A stretch of DNA of 13,721 nt from B8-G4 sp033720735 (GTDB taxonomy: Bacteria > Bacteroidota > Bacteroidia > Chitinophagales > Saprospiraceae): the NCBI GenBank assembly GCA_033720735.1, contig JAWWBX010000092.1, positions 1 to 13,721 of the forward strand, written 5' to 3'. The notes below the pieces were generated by a model. The model had not been told where the DNA came from. It did not search any database and saw only the letters and a program-made list of their open reading frames with translations. Shown piece by piece: positions 7,402 to 13,721 of the stretch (its first letter is position 1; each line of letters begins with the position of its first letter). The position numbers and the translations under genes were made by a program.

Positions 7402-8525
7402 ACCGATTGCAGAACTTCCGAGGGCGCCATCAGCTTGATAAAGACATCAAAGAGGTAACGCGAATCATGCGGGCCGGGGGATGATTCCGGATGAAACTGG
7501 ACAGAAAAGGCTTTCTTGTTCCTCACCCGCATTCCTTCAATCGACTGGTCGTTGAGATTGACATGGGTGACCTCCACGAGATCGGACGCCGCCTGGATGG
7601 AGTCCGGGTCAACGCCAAAGCCGTGATTCTGACTGGTGATCTCTCCGACACCCGTATCCAGGTTTTTCACGGGATGGTTGATCCCGCGGTGGCCATGGTG
7701 CATCTTGAAGGTGTCGATCCCCATCGCCAGTGCCAGGATCTGGTGGCCGAGACAGATCCCGAACAAGGGTTGATCATCCGCCAGGATCTGACGCGCCGTT
7801 TCAATGGCGTAGTCCATCGAAGCCGGGTCACCGGGCCCGTTGCTCAGGAAGTATCCATGCGGCGCAAAGGCCTGCAGGTCTGAGTAGGGGGTTTTGGCCG
7901 GGAAAACCGCGATGTAGCATCCCCGCTCTTCGAAACAGCGCAGGATATTCTTTTTGATCCCGAAATCAAGCGCCGCAATCCGGTATTCTGCCTCGGGATT
8001 GCCGAAGTAGTACACCTTGTCGGTCGTCACCTGCGAGGCCAGCTCAAGTCCCTGCATGGAAGGCGCCGCATCCAGGATCTTGCGTAATGTTTCCATATCA
8101 CGATGCTCGGATGATATGACGGCATTCATGGCTCCCTTGAAGCGGATGTGGCGCACGATGGCACGGGTATCCACATCACAGATACAGACGAGACCTTCCT
8201 GTTCGAAATACTCCTGGATCGACTGGTCTGCCAGCTGACGGCTAAACTCGTTGGTGAAGTTCTTGCAAATGAAGCCGGCGATCTGGATGCGGTCCGACTC
8301 GACATCGGTGTTCTTGATGCCATAGTTACCAATATGTGCATTGGTCGCTACCAGGATCTGACCGAAATACGAGGGGTCAGTAAATACCTCCTGATACCCG
8401 GTCATCCCGGTATTGAAGCAGATCTCGCCCACGGTGGTACCGATCTTGCCGGCTGCCCGGCCTTCAAACATGGTACCGTCTTCGAGTAAAAGGATGGCTT
8501 TGTCAGCAACGGTGTCTTGTATCAT
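7398..8525 (-). CDS. carA: Carbamoyl-phosphate synthase small (glutaminase) subunit
   Basis: Hydrolyses glutamine and passes ammonia to the large subunit CarB, making carbamoyl phosphate for pyrimidines and arginine. It has 375 residues (382 in E. coli). The N-terminal CPSase domain includes F-N-T-G-M-T-G-Y-Q-E near 37-46 and D-V-D-T-R-A at 117-122. The C-terminal class I amidotransferase domain has the nucleophile Cys258 in G-I-C-L-G-H-Q, with His345 and Glu347 in F-H-P-E-S as the rest of the triad. S-N-G-P-G-D-P is at 228-234. carB is not in view. It follows rplQ, but a strong terminator separates the two and a promoter candidate lies just upstream. I see no pyrimidine-responsive attenuator or arginine box. 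Confidence 0.98.
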   Translation of the reverse strand: MIQDTVADKAILLLEDGTMFEGRAAGKIGTTVGEICFNTGMTGYQEVFTDPSYFGQILVATNAHIGNYGIKNTDVESDRIQIAGFICKNFTNEFSRQLADQSIQEYFEQEGLVCICDVDTRAIVRHIRFKGAMNAVISSEHRDMETLRKILDAAPSMQGLELASQVTTDKVYYFGNPEAEYRIAALDFGIKKNILRCFEERGCYIAVFPAKTPYSDLQAFAPHGYFLSNGPGDPASMDYAIETARQILADDQPLFGICLGHQILALAMGIDTFKMHHGHRGINHPVKNLDTGVGEITSQNHGFGVDPDSIQAASDLVEVTHVNLNDQSIEGMRVRNKKAFSVQFHPESSPGPHDSRYLFDVFIKLMAPSEVLQSV

Positions 8526-8547
8526 AGGGAAACATATATGTGTTGTG

Positions 8548-8555
8548 CAAATATA
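8548..8555 (-). promoter_or_regulatory. Probable carA promoter, -7 box
   Basis: The minus strand reads TATATTTG, an exact match to the Bacteroidota -7 consensus TAnnTTTG. It lies 22 bases before the carA ATG and downstream of the rplQ terminator, leaving a leader of only about 15 nt. A 10-bp perfect palindrome, ACATATATGT (8532-8541), lies between this box and the ATG, over the expected transcription start. No clear TTG is seen at -33. Confidence 0.6.
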
Positions 8556-8596
8556 TTATTTACCTGCGGCTCGTCCCACTGAGAGATCTGGGTATA

Positions 8597-8633
8597 AAAA
8601 AAGAGCGATACCACGGCGGCGTCGCTCTTTTTT
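8597..8633 (-). terminator. Strong intrinsic terminator after rplQ
   Basis: AAAAAAGAGCGA (8597-8608) pairs perfectly with TCGCTCTTTTTT (8622-8633), with a 13-nt loop. On the minus strand the stem runs into seven U residues. It lies 20 bases past the rplQ stop and closes the ribosomal-protein/rpoA transcript before carA. Confidence 0.92.
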
Positions 8634-8652
8634 ATCCACAACGAATCCATTG

Positions 8653-9144
8653 TTATTCCTCTTCCGAGGCACCTACAGCCGTTGCTACAGCGGCAGCGCT
8701 TTCGGTCGTACTTTTCTTGCGTCCACGACGCGTGCGGCGGCGGCCTGGTTTAACCTTCTCTCCACCGCGGGGAGCCACGTAGTGCTCATTGAAGTCCACA
8801 AATTCGATCATCGCCATCTCGGCACCGTCGCTCTGGCGGAAACCGGTACGGATAACGCGGACGTACCCGCCGGGGCGATCACCGACCTTTTCGCGGACCG
8901 GTCCGAAGAGCTCGGTCACGGCCTGTTTGTCCTGCACGTAGCTGAAGACGACCCTGCGGGCGTGGGTGGTGTTGGCCTTGGCCTTGGTGACCAGTGGCTC
9001 GATATACTGGCGCAGGGCTTTGGCCTTGGCCAGCGTCGTGTTGATCCGCTTGTATCGGATCAGCGCAGAAGCCATGTTCGCGAGCAGTGCTCTGCGGTGG
9101 CCTTTTTTTCTGCCGAGGTGGTTAAATTTTCTTCCGTGTCTCAT
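8653..9144 (-). CDS. rplQ: Ribosomal protein L17
   Basis: Large-subunit protein near the peptide exit tunnel. The N-terminal 115 or so residues carry the family core: M-R-H-G-R-K-F-N-H-L-G-R-K at the start, then the A-L-I-R-Y-K-R-I-N-T-T-L-A-K-A-K-A segment. It has 163 residues against 127 in E. coli. The extra C-terminus is a basic Arg/Lys stretch (about 130-144) followed by an Ala/Thr/Ser and Glu tail, as often seen in Bacteroidota. It is the last gene before the terminator. A GGAG sits only two bases before the ATG, too close to be a normal ribosome-binding site. Confidence 0.98.
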   Translation of the reverse strand: MRHGRKFNHLGRKKGHRRALLANMASALIRYKRINTTLAKAKALRQYIEPLVTKAKANTTHARRVVFSYVQDKQAVTELFGPVREKVGDRPGGYVRVIRTGFRQSDGAEMAMIEFVDFNEHYVAPRGGEKVKPGRRRTRRGRKKSTTESAAAVATAVGASEEE

Positions 9145-9193
9145 GACTCCGAGAATTTTGGTCTTCGCGACACCTCGCGGTTATCGCAACTGA

Positions 9194-9209
9194 GCGGGCC
9201 TGTGCCCGC
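9194..9209 (-). other. GC hairpin in the rpoA-rplQ gap
   Basis: GCGGGC (9194-9199) pairs with GCCCGC (9204-9209) around a 4-nt loop, just after the rpoA stop. No U-tract follows, so it is unlikely to terminate transcription. It might stabilise the upstream mRNA end or tune rplQ expression. The role is inferred only. Confidence 0.35.
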
Positions 9210-9214
9210 CATGA

Positions 9215-10213
9215 TTATTCTTCGTCGAGCTTGTACTTCGACAGATCCATGCCGAAGGTTAGTCCTTTGTTCTGCAGCAGTTCCTCGATCTCGACCAGCG
9301 ACTTCTTACCGAAGTTGCGGAACTTCAGGAGTTCGTGCGTGTCATATTTCACGAGCTCACCGAGGGTGTTGATCTTGGCTGCTTTCAGACAATTGTATGC
9401 GCGGACGGACAGATCGAGATCCTCCAGAGATGTCTTGAGCAGTTTCCGCATGTGCAGGATATGCTCGTCGACGATGGTTTCTTCGCGGCTGGTCGCGTCG
9501 TTGAACGTGATGTTCTCATCAGTGATCAGCATCAAATGCTGGATCAGGATGCGTGACGCTTCCTTGATGGCCTCCTCGGGATGAATCGTGCCATCCGTCT
9601 GCACTTCGATCGTCAGTTTCTCATAGTCGGTACGCTGCCCGACACGCGTATTCGAGATCTGATATGCCACATTCTTGATCGGTGTGTAGATCGCATCGAC
9701 CGGGATCACACCGATGGGCGCATCCTTCGGCAGGTTCTCGTCGGCCGGCACGTAGCCGCGACCGTTGGTCACCGTCAGCTCCATTTCCAGGTTGACCGAC
9801 GGCTCCATATGGCAGATCACCAGGTCTGGGTTCATCACCTTGAAGACGTTGGTGTGATCCTCGATGTCGCCAGCCTTGAACTCCTCCTTACCGCTGATCG
9901 TGAGATAGACCTTCTCCTCCTGGAGCGAGTCGTCCTGCAGGATCTGCTTGAGGCGTACCTGCTTGAGGTTGAGAATGATATCAACCACGTCCTCGAGGAC
10001 GCCGTTGATCGTGGAAAATTCGTGGTCCACACCGGCGATCCGCACTGCAGAGATGGCATAGCCTTCCAGTGACGACAGGAGCACACGTCTCAGTGAGTTG
10101 CCCACTGTCTGGCCGAATCCCGGCTCAAGGGGTTTGAACTCGAACAGCCCGTGAAAGTCTGTCGCTTTCTGCAGGATGATCTTGTCAGGTTTCTGAAAAT
10201 TGAGAATGCTCAT
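9215..10213 (-). CDS. rpoA: RNA polymerase alpha subunit
   Basis: Forms the dimer on which RNA polymerase assembles and contacts upstream promoter DNA and activators. It has 332 residues (329 in E. coli). The N-terminal domain (about 1-235) includes F-E-P-L-E-P-G-F-G-Q-T-like residues, G-N-S-L-R-R-V-L-L-S-S and the I-D-V-E-F-S/T-equivalent H-E-F-S-T-I-N-G-V. The C-terminal domain (about 255-325) has V-R-A-Y-N-C-L-K, with Arg271 at the position of the DNA-contacting Arg265 of E. coli, and N-F-G-K-K-S-L further on. It lies 61 bases after rpsD. No Shine-Dalgarno site is seen. Confidence 0.99.
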   Translation of the reverse strand: MSILNFQKPDKIILQKATDFHGLFEFKPLEPGFGQTVGNSLRRVLLSSLEGYAISAVRIAGVDHEFSTINGVLEDVVDIILNLKQVRLKQILQDDSLQEEKVYLTISGKEEFKAGDIEDHTNVFKVMNPDLVICHMEPSVNLEMELTVTNGRGYVPADENLPKDAPIGVIPVDAIYTPIKNVAYQISNTRVGQRTDYEKLTIEVQTDGTIHPEEAIKEASRILIQHLMLITDENITFNDATSREETIVDEHILHMRKLLKTSLEDLDLSVRAYNCLKAAKINTLGELVKYDTHELLKFRNFGKKSLVEIEELLQNKGLTFGMDLSKYKLDEE

Positions 10214-10274
10214 CGATCGCGTTAATTGTGGTTGTTAAAACTTTGTCCCGGACGCACCGTTTGCGCAATCAGGG

Positions 10275-10886
10275 TTACTTCGAGTAGAGTTCAACAATCA
10301 ACTGTTCGTTGATGTTCTCCGGAATTGCTTCGCGTTCAGGGTATTCGATAAACTTGCCCTCAAAGCGATCGGGGTTCCACTCCAGCCAGGGGAATTTGCG
10401 CACGTCCGATTTGATCGCGATACTGTCGCGGATCACTTCGAAATGCCTTGATTTTCCGCGCACCGAAATGATGTCTCCGGGGCGCAGGAGGCAGGAGGGG
10501 ATATTGGTGACCACGCCATTGACGAGGATGTGCTTGTGCGAGACGAGCTGACGCGCGGCCCGCCGTGTCGGGGCAATACCCAGGCGAAAGACGGTGTTGT
10601 CCAGGCGAGACTCGAGGTACTGCAGGAGTACTTCACCGGTCACACCACCGGTACTGCTCGCCTTGTCGAACAGGTTGCGGAACTGGCGTTCGAGCACGCC
10701 GTAGGTGTACTTGGCTTTCTGCTTCTCCATCAATTGGAGCGCATAGTCGGATTTCTGGCGCCGCCGCTTGCTCGGGCCGTGCTGGCCCGGGCCGTACTTC
10801 TTGCGCTCGAGCGTTTTGTCGTAGCCGAAAATCGGCTCACCGAAGCGGCGAGCCTTTTTAGATTTGGGACCGGTATATCTTGCCAT
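10275..10886 (-). CDS. rpsD: Ribosomal protein S4, zinc-free type
   Basis: Primary 16S rRNA-binding protein of the small subunit. It has 203 residues (206 in E. coli). It starts M-A-R-Y-T-G-P-K and carries a basic G-Q-H-G-P-S-K-R-R-R patch near 33-42. The S4 RNA-binding domain spans about 92-155, with R-L-D-N-T-V-F-R-L-G and H-K-H-I-L-V-N-G. The N-terminal domain has no cysteines, so it cannot hold zinc like the C+ form. A possible AGGA (10896-10899) lies 9 bases before the ATG. In E. coli S4 also represses the alpha operon; nothing here shows whether that happens in this organism. Confidence 0.98.
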   Translation of the reverse strand: MARYTGPKSKKARRFGEPIFGYDKTLERKKYGPGQHGPSKRRRQKSDYALQLMEKQKAKYTYGVLERQFRNLFDKASSTGGVTGEVLLQYLESRLDNTVFRLGIAPTRRAARQLVSHKHILVNGVVTNIPSCLLRPGDIISVRGKSRHFEVIRDSIAIKSDVRKFPWLEWNPDRFEGKFIEYPEREAIPENINEQLIVELYSK

Positions 10887-10910
10887 GTTCGGTTGTCCTG
10901 TTGATCTGGA

Positions 10911-11300
10911 TTACACTCTGCGTTTCTTGGGAGGGCGGCAGCCGTTGTGCGGAAGCGGTGTCACGTCCTGGATCCGGGTCACCTTGATACCGGAAGTATC
11001 GATGGCACGGATGGCGGCCTCACGGCCTGAACCGGGACCTTTCACAAACACCTTGACGGCCCGCATGCCGGCGTCGTACGCCACCTGGGCGGCGCTGCTG
11101 GCAGCCACCTGTGCCGCGTAGGGCGTGTTCTTTTTGGAACCGCGGAACCCCGCTTTGCCGGCGCTGGCCCACGAGATGACCTGGCCCTGCTTGTTGGTCA
11201 TCGAAATGATGATGTTGTTGAAAGAGGCCTGAATGTAAGCGAAGCCTTCCGGCTCCACTCGTACTTTCCTCTTCCTTGCTGGTTTTCTCCCTTTTGCCAT
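10911..11300 (-). CDS. rpsK: Ribosomal protein S11
   Basis: Small-subunit platform protein that helps form the mRNA exit channel. It has 129 residues, the same as in E. coli. It has a basic N-terminus (residues 1-17), then A-Y-I-Q-A-S-F-N-N-I-I-I, the S-W-A-S-A-G segment, G-F-R-G-S-K-K-N-T-P-Y-A-A-Q, and the conserved end T-P-L-P-H-N-G-C-R-P-P-K-K-R-R-V. AGAGGA (11309-11314) stands 8 bases before the ATG. It is one of the few clear Shine-Dalgarno sites in this window. Confidence 0.99.
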   Translation of the reverse strand: MAKGRKPARKRKVRVEPEGFAYIQASFNNIIISMTNKQGQVISWASAGKAGFRGSKKNTPYAAQVAASSAAQVAYDAGMRAVKVFVKGPGSGREAAIRAIDTSGIKVTRIQDVTPLPHNGCRPPKKRRV

Positions 11301-11324
11301 AAGAGCAATCCTCTGACGTTACTG

Positions 11325-11702
11325 TTATTTGGTTGCCTTCTTTTTGTTCGCAACGGTCTTGCGCTTTCCTTTCCGCGTACGGGCATTGGTCCTGGTACGC
11401 TGGCCGCGCACCGGCAGCCCGCGGCGATGCCGCACACCGCGATAGCATCCGATATCCATCAGTCGCTTGATGTTCATCTGGATCTCGCTCCGCAGCTCTC
11501 CCTCCACCTTAAACTCTTCCTGGATGATGCTGGCGATGGTCCGGATATTGTCATCGGTCCAGTCCTCCACCTTGACATCTTCGCTGATGCCGGCCTTGTT
11601 GAGGATGGAAGCTGCCTTGGAGCGGCCGATACCGAAGATGTAGGTCAGGCCTACCACGCCGCGCTTTGATCTGGGAAGGTCTACCCCTGAAATTCTCGCC
11701 AT
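11325..11702 (-). CDS. rpsM: Ribosomal protein S13
   Basis: Head protein of the small subunit that contacts the P-site tRNA and forms bridges to the large subunit. It has 125 residues (118 in E. coli). It starts M-A-R-I-S-G-V-D-L-P and has T-Y-I-F-G-I-G, then the C-terminal Y-R-G-V-R-H-R-R-G-L-P-V-R-G-Q-R-T-R-T-N-A-R-T-R-K-G motif. A lysine-rich tail follows. It starts 19 bases after rpmJ, with no Shine-Dalgarno site. Confidence 0.99.
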   Translation of the reverse strand: MARISGVDLPRSKRGVVGLTYIFGIGRSKAASILNKAGISEDVKVEDWTDDNIRTIASIIQEEFKVEGELRSEIQMNIKRLMDIGCYRGVRHRRGLPVRGQRTRTNARTRKGKRKTVANKKKATK

Positions 11703-11721
11703 ATCACAAACGATTTAGCGC

Positions 11722-11838
11722 CTAGCCCTGGCGCTGCTTGAACCGTGGATTCTTCTTGTTGATAATGTACAGCTTCCCCTTCCTGCGTACGATCTTGCAG
11801 TCAGCGGAACGCTTCTTGATGGATGCCCGTACTTTCAT
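11722..11838 (-). CDS. rpmJ: Ribosomal protein L36, mostly zinc-free form
   Basis: A 38-residue large-subunit protein near the GTPase centre. The sequence runs M-K-V-R-A-S-I-K-K-R-S, then A-D-C-K-I-V-R-R-K-G-K, and ends K-N-P-R-F-K-Q-R-Q-G, matching L36 throughout. Only one of the usual zinc ligands remains (Cys14); the positions of Cys11, Cys27 and His32 hold Ser, Asn/Lys and Phe. That pattern is common in Bacteroidota. It begins 10 bases after infA and ends 19 bases before rpsM. Confidence 0.97.
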   Translation of the reverse strand: MKVRASIKKRSADCKIVRRKGKLYIINKKNPRFKQRQG

Positions 11839-11848
11839 TGTACGCTAT

Positions 11849-12067
11849 TTACTTGTACCGATATGTAATCCGCCCACGACTCAGGTCGTAGGGCGACATT
11901 TCAACGGCCACTTTGTCCCCGGGCAGGATCCGGATGTAGTGCATCCGCATTTTTCCCGAGATCGTTGCCACCAGCACATGATCGTTCTCAAGACGGACCC
12001 GAAACATTGCGTTTGACAACGCCTCCTCGATGATCCCGTCTTGTTTGATCAGTGGTTGCTTGGCCAT
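11849..12067 (-). CDS. infA: Translation initiation factor IF-1
   Basis: Binds the ribosomal A site during initiation and helps IF2 and IF3. It has 72 residues, exactly the family size, forming a single OB fold: a D-G-I-I-E-E-A-L-S-N-A-M-F-R-V start, then H-V-L-V-A-T-I-S-G-K-M-R, and P-G-D-K-V-A-V-E-M-S-P-Y-D-L at the end. It starts only 3 bases after the map stop, so the two are probably co-translated. No Shine-Dalgarno site. Confidence 0.98.
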   Translation of the reverse strand: MAKQPLIKQDGIIEEALSNAMFRVRLENDHVLVATISGKMRMHYIRILPGDKVAVEMSPYDLSRGRITYRYK

Positions 12068-12070
12068 TTT

Positions 12071-12901
12071 TCAATTTTGGGTTGCAAATATCGCGTTTTT
12101 CCCCGAGATATCCTTGAGTTCAACGTTATTTTTGACCGCCTCCTCGATGGGTCGGTGATCTGACAGAATATCCGCTTCTCCCTTGCGTACCGCCACGGTA
12201 TGCTCGTAGTGCGCGGAGGGTTTCCGGTCGCGGGCAATCACCGTCCAGCCGTCGTCCAGCTGCTGTACTTCCTTGCGCCCCAGATTGACCATCGGCTCGA
12301 TGGCGATGACCAGGCCGTCCTTGAGCATCATGCCCGCCCCTCTCCTGCCGTAATTTGGCACTTCCGGTGCCTCATGCAGATTCCGGCCGAGTCCATGCCC
12401 GACCAACTCGCGGACCACGCCAAACCCGAACTGTTTTTCGGCCAGCTCCTGGATCGCATAGCCGACATCCCCCAGGCGGTTGCCGGCAACCGCCTGGTCC
12501 ACGCCGCGTCGCAGCGCCTCGCGGGTCACGACCAGCAATTCTTCTACCTCCGGCGCGATCTCCCCGATCGCAAATGTGTACGCGGCGTCGCCGTAATAAT
12601 CGTTGTGTCGCACCCCGCAATCCACCGACACGATATCCCCTTCCACGAACTCCGTCTTGCCCGGGATCCCGTGGACAACGGCTTCGTTGACGGAGATGCA
12701 GAGCGTTGCCGGAAAGCCCCGGTATCCCTTGAATCCCGGCTCCGCGCCATGGTCGCGGATCAACTCCTCGGCCTCGCGATCGATCACCGCGCCATTGATC
12801 CCTGGTTTGAGCCGCGACGCGACATGCGTCAGCGCCTTGCACACCAGCAGGCAGTTTTGCCGGATCAGTTCGACTTCATCCGCTGTTTTGTAATACACCA
12901 T
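12071..12901 (-). CDS. map: Methionine aminopeptidase, type I
   Basis: Removes the start methionine from new proteins; cytosolic and metal-dependent. All five metal ligands are visible: Asp94 (S-V-D-C-G), Asp105 (G-D-A-A), His169 (V-G-H-G-L-G), Glu202 (I-E-P-M) and Glu233 (Y-E-H-T-V). The substrate-contacting His78 is also present (V-V-H-G-I-P). It has 276 residues (264 in E. coli). An upstream in-frame start at 13036 would add 45 residues unlike the family and overlap secY, so the ATG at 12901-12899, giving M-V-Y-Y-K-T, is chosen. It lies 64 bases after secY, a usual neighbour in this cluster. Confidence 0.97.
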   Translation of the reverse strand: MVYYKTADEVELIRQNCLLVCKALTHVASRLKPGINGAVIDREAEELIRDHGAEPGFKGYRGFPATLCISVNEAVVHGIPGKTEFVEGDIVSVDCGVRHNDYYGDAAYTFAIGEIAPEVEELLVVTREALRRGVDQAVAGNRLGDVGYAIQELAEKQFGFGVVRELVGHGLGRNLHEAPEVPNYGRRGAGMMLKDGLVIAIEPMVNLGRKEVQQLDDGWTVIARDRKPSAHYEHTVAVRKGEADILSDHRPIEEAVKNNVELKDISGKNAIFATQN

Positions 12902-12965
12902 GGCTACCGTCTTGAGGTAGAAATGCCTTTTTGCCTTGTCCGGATTGAACAGACCACGATCCCCG

Positions 12966-13721
12966 CTACATCGGGGCACCGATGCCCTGCATACCACTGC
13001 GCCCCTTGAGCCGGCCGGACTTGACCAATCCGTCATATTTACGCATGAGCAGATGGCTCTCGATTTGCTGGAGCGTATCCAGTACCACCCCGACCAGGAT
13101 CAGCAGTGACGTCCCCCCGAAGAAGATGGCAAACCCCTGGTTGACCCCAAAGGCATAAGCGATCGCCGGAACAATGGTGATGAGCCCGAGAAAGATGGAT
13201 CCGGGCAATGTCACACGGGTGGTCGTGGTATCGATAAAATCAGCAGTGGCCTTCCCCGGTTTGATACCCGGGATAAACGCGTTTTGCCGCTTGAGATATT
13301 CGGCGTATTGCTGCGGGTTGACCAGCAGCGCGGTATAGATGTAGGTGAAGATGACGACCAGGAAGAAGGCGATGACGCTCGAAATGAACGAGAACGGATC
13401 CATCAGCTGCGCCAGGATGCCATCACCGGCAAGGGCGGTCTGATCTCCTCCCGATAAATATTGCGCCACCGTCATCGGCAGGAACATCAGCGCCTGCGCA
13501 AAGATGATCGGCATGACCCCTGCCGCATTCACTTTGAGTGGAATGTAATCGCGTACTCCGGCCTGCGGGATATTACGCGTACCCCGGCCGACCATCCGCT
13601 TGGCAAACTGGATGGGAATACGGCGTACTCCCTGCACGATGAGCACCGTTACCATGGTCACTGCAAAGAACGCCGCCAGCTCGAGCACGAACAGGAACAA
13701 GCCCTGTGCACCCAGGCGCGA
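12966..13721 (-). CDS. secY: Protein translocase subunit SecY, C-terminal part
   Basis: The channel-forming subunit of the Sec protein-export complex in the inner membrane. Only the last 251 residues are here; the start lies past the right edge, and the visible frame is open to base 13721. The segment begins near membrane span 6 and includes the large cytoplasmic loop with R-R-I-P-I-Q-F-A-K-R, then Y-I-P-L-K-V-N-A-A-G-V-M-P-I-I-F-A-Q, and the Y-L-K-R-Q-N-A-F-I-P-G-I-K-P-G-K loop near the late spans. It ends H-L-L-M-R-K-Y-D and a short basic tail. Confidence 0.98.
   Translation of the reverse strand, partial: SRLGAQGLFLFVLELAAFFAVTMVTVLIVQGVRRIPIQFAKRMVGRGTRNIPQAGVRDYIPLKVNAAGVMPIIFAQALMFLPMTVAQYLSGGDQTALAGDGILAQLMDPFSFISSVIAFFLVVIFTYIYTALLVNPQQYAEYLKRQNAFIPGIKPGKATADFIDTTTTRVTLPGSIFLGLITIVPAIAYAFGVNQGFAIFFGGTSLLILVGVVLDTLQQIESHLLMRKYDGLVKSGRLKGRSGMQGIGAPM

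Noticed and set aside
8413..9372. A 319-codon plus-strand frame spanning carA, the terminator and rplQ
   Set aside because: It crosses two well-supported genes and a terminator and has low-complexity, Arg/Ser-rich content.
12961..12976. Hairpin CCCCG/CGGGG across the secY stop
   Set aside because: Only five pairs and no U-tract; the map gene continues in the same direction, so termination is unlikely.
12200..13009. A 269-codon plus-strand frame
   Set aside because: It is antisense to map, where all five metal ligands are visible.
12902..13036. Longer start for map
   Set aside because: The extra 45 residues do not resemble the family and overlap secY; the M-V-Y-Y-K start fits Bacteroidota homologues.
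1..13721. A hidden defence, phage or CRISPR system
   Set aside because: No repeat array, integrase, transposase, toxin-antitoxin pair or nuclease was found. Most genes are conserved housekeeping genes in a familiar order.

Overview
The window looks like a core chromosomal segment of a moderately GC-rich member of the Bacteroidota, possibly a Saprospiria-type lineage. The class is a guess. Four things point to the phylum. The order secY-map-infA-rpmJ-rpsM-rpsK-rpsD-rpoA-rplQ continues into carA and eno. S4 and L36 lack most or all of their zinc-binding cysteines. L17 has a long low-complexity tail. Two good promoter candidates carry the Bacteroidota-type -7 box TAnnTTTG, and most genes show little Shine-Dalgarno signal.

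Layout, left to right. Bases 1-318 (minus) hold the N-terminal part of a secreted prolyl oligopeptidase that runs off the edge. Bases 439-891 (minus) encode an unrecognised small membrane protein in a visibly AT-richer patch. Next come a 15-bp perfect palindrome, the rnpB terminator and rnpB itself (minus, about 1014-1420). A divergent intergenic stretch with a 10-bp inverted repeat follows. The only clear plus-strand gene is next: a 1103-residue, multi-membrane-pass histidine kinase with an NtrY-like H-box (1543-4854). It converges on sucD and overlaps it by 6 bp.

Everything to the right is on the minus strand and is read from right to left. It starts with secY (truncated by the right edge), then map, infA, rpmJ, rpsM, rpsK, rpsD, rpoA and rplQ. 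A strong intrinsic terminator ends this ribosomal-protein/RNA-polymerase unit. A new promoter candidate then precedes carA, eno, an FtsB/DivIC-type division protein and sucD. carA and eno overlap by ATGA, and the later gaps are short, so these four probably form one transcript.

Functionally, the right two thirds cover protein export, start-methionine removal, translation, transcription, pyrimidine/arginine precursor synthesis, glycolysis, cell division and the TCA cycle. These are growth-related housekeeping functions. I see no phage genes, transposase, CRISPR array, tRNA or defence cluster. The least ordinary items are the large orphan sensor kinase, the palindrome-rich rnpB neighbourhood, the unknown membrane protein and the shared palindromic stop of the convergent pair. 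I do not see a convincing undescribed multi-gene system.
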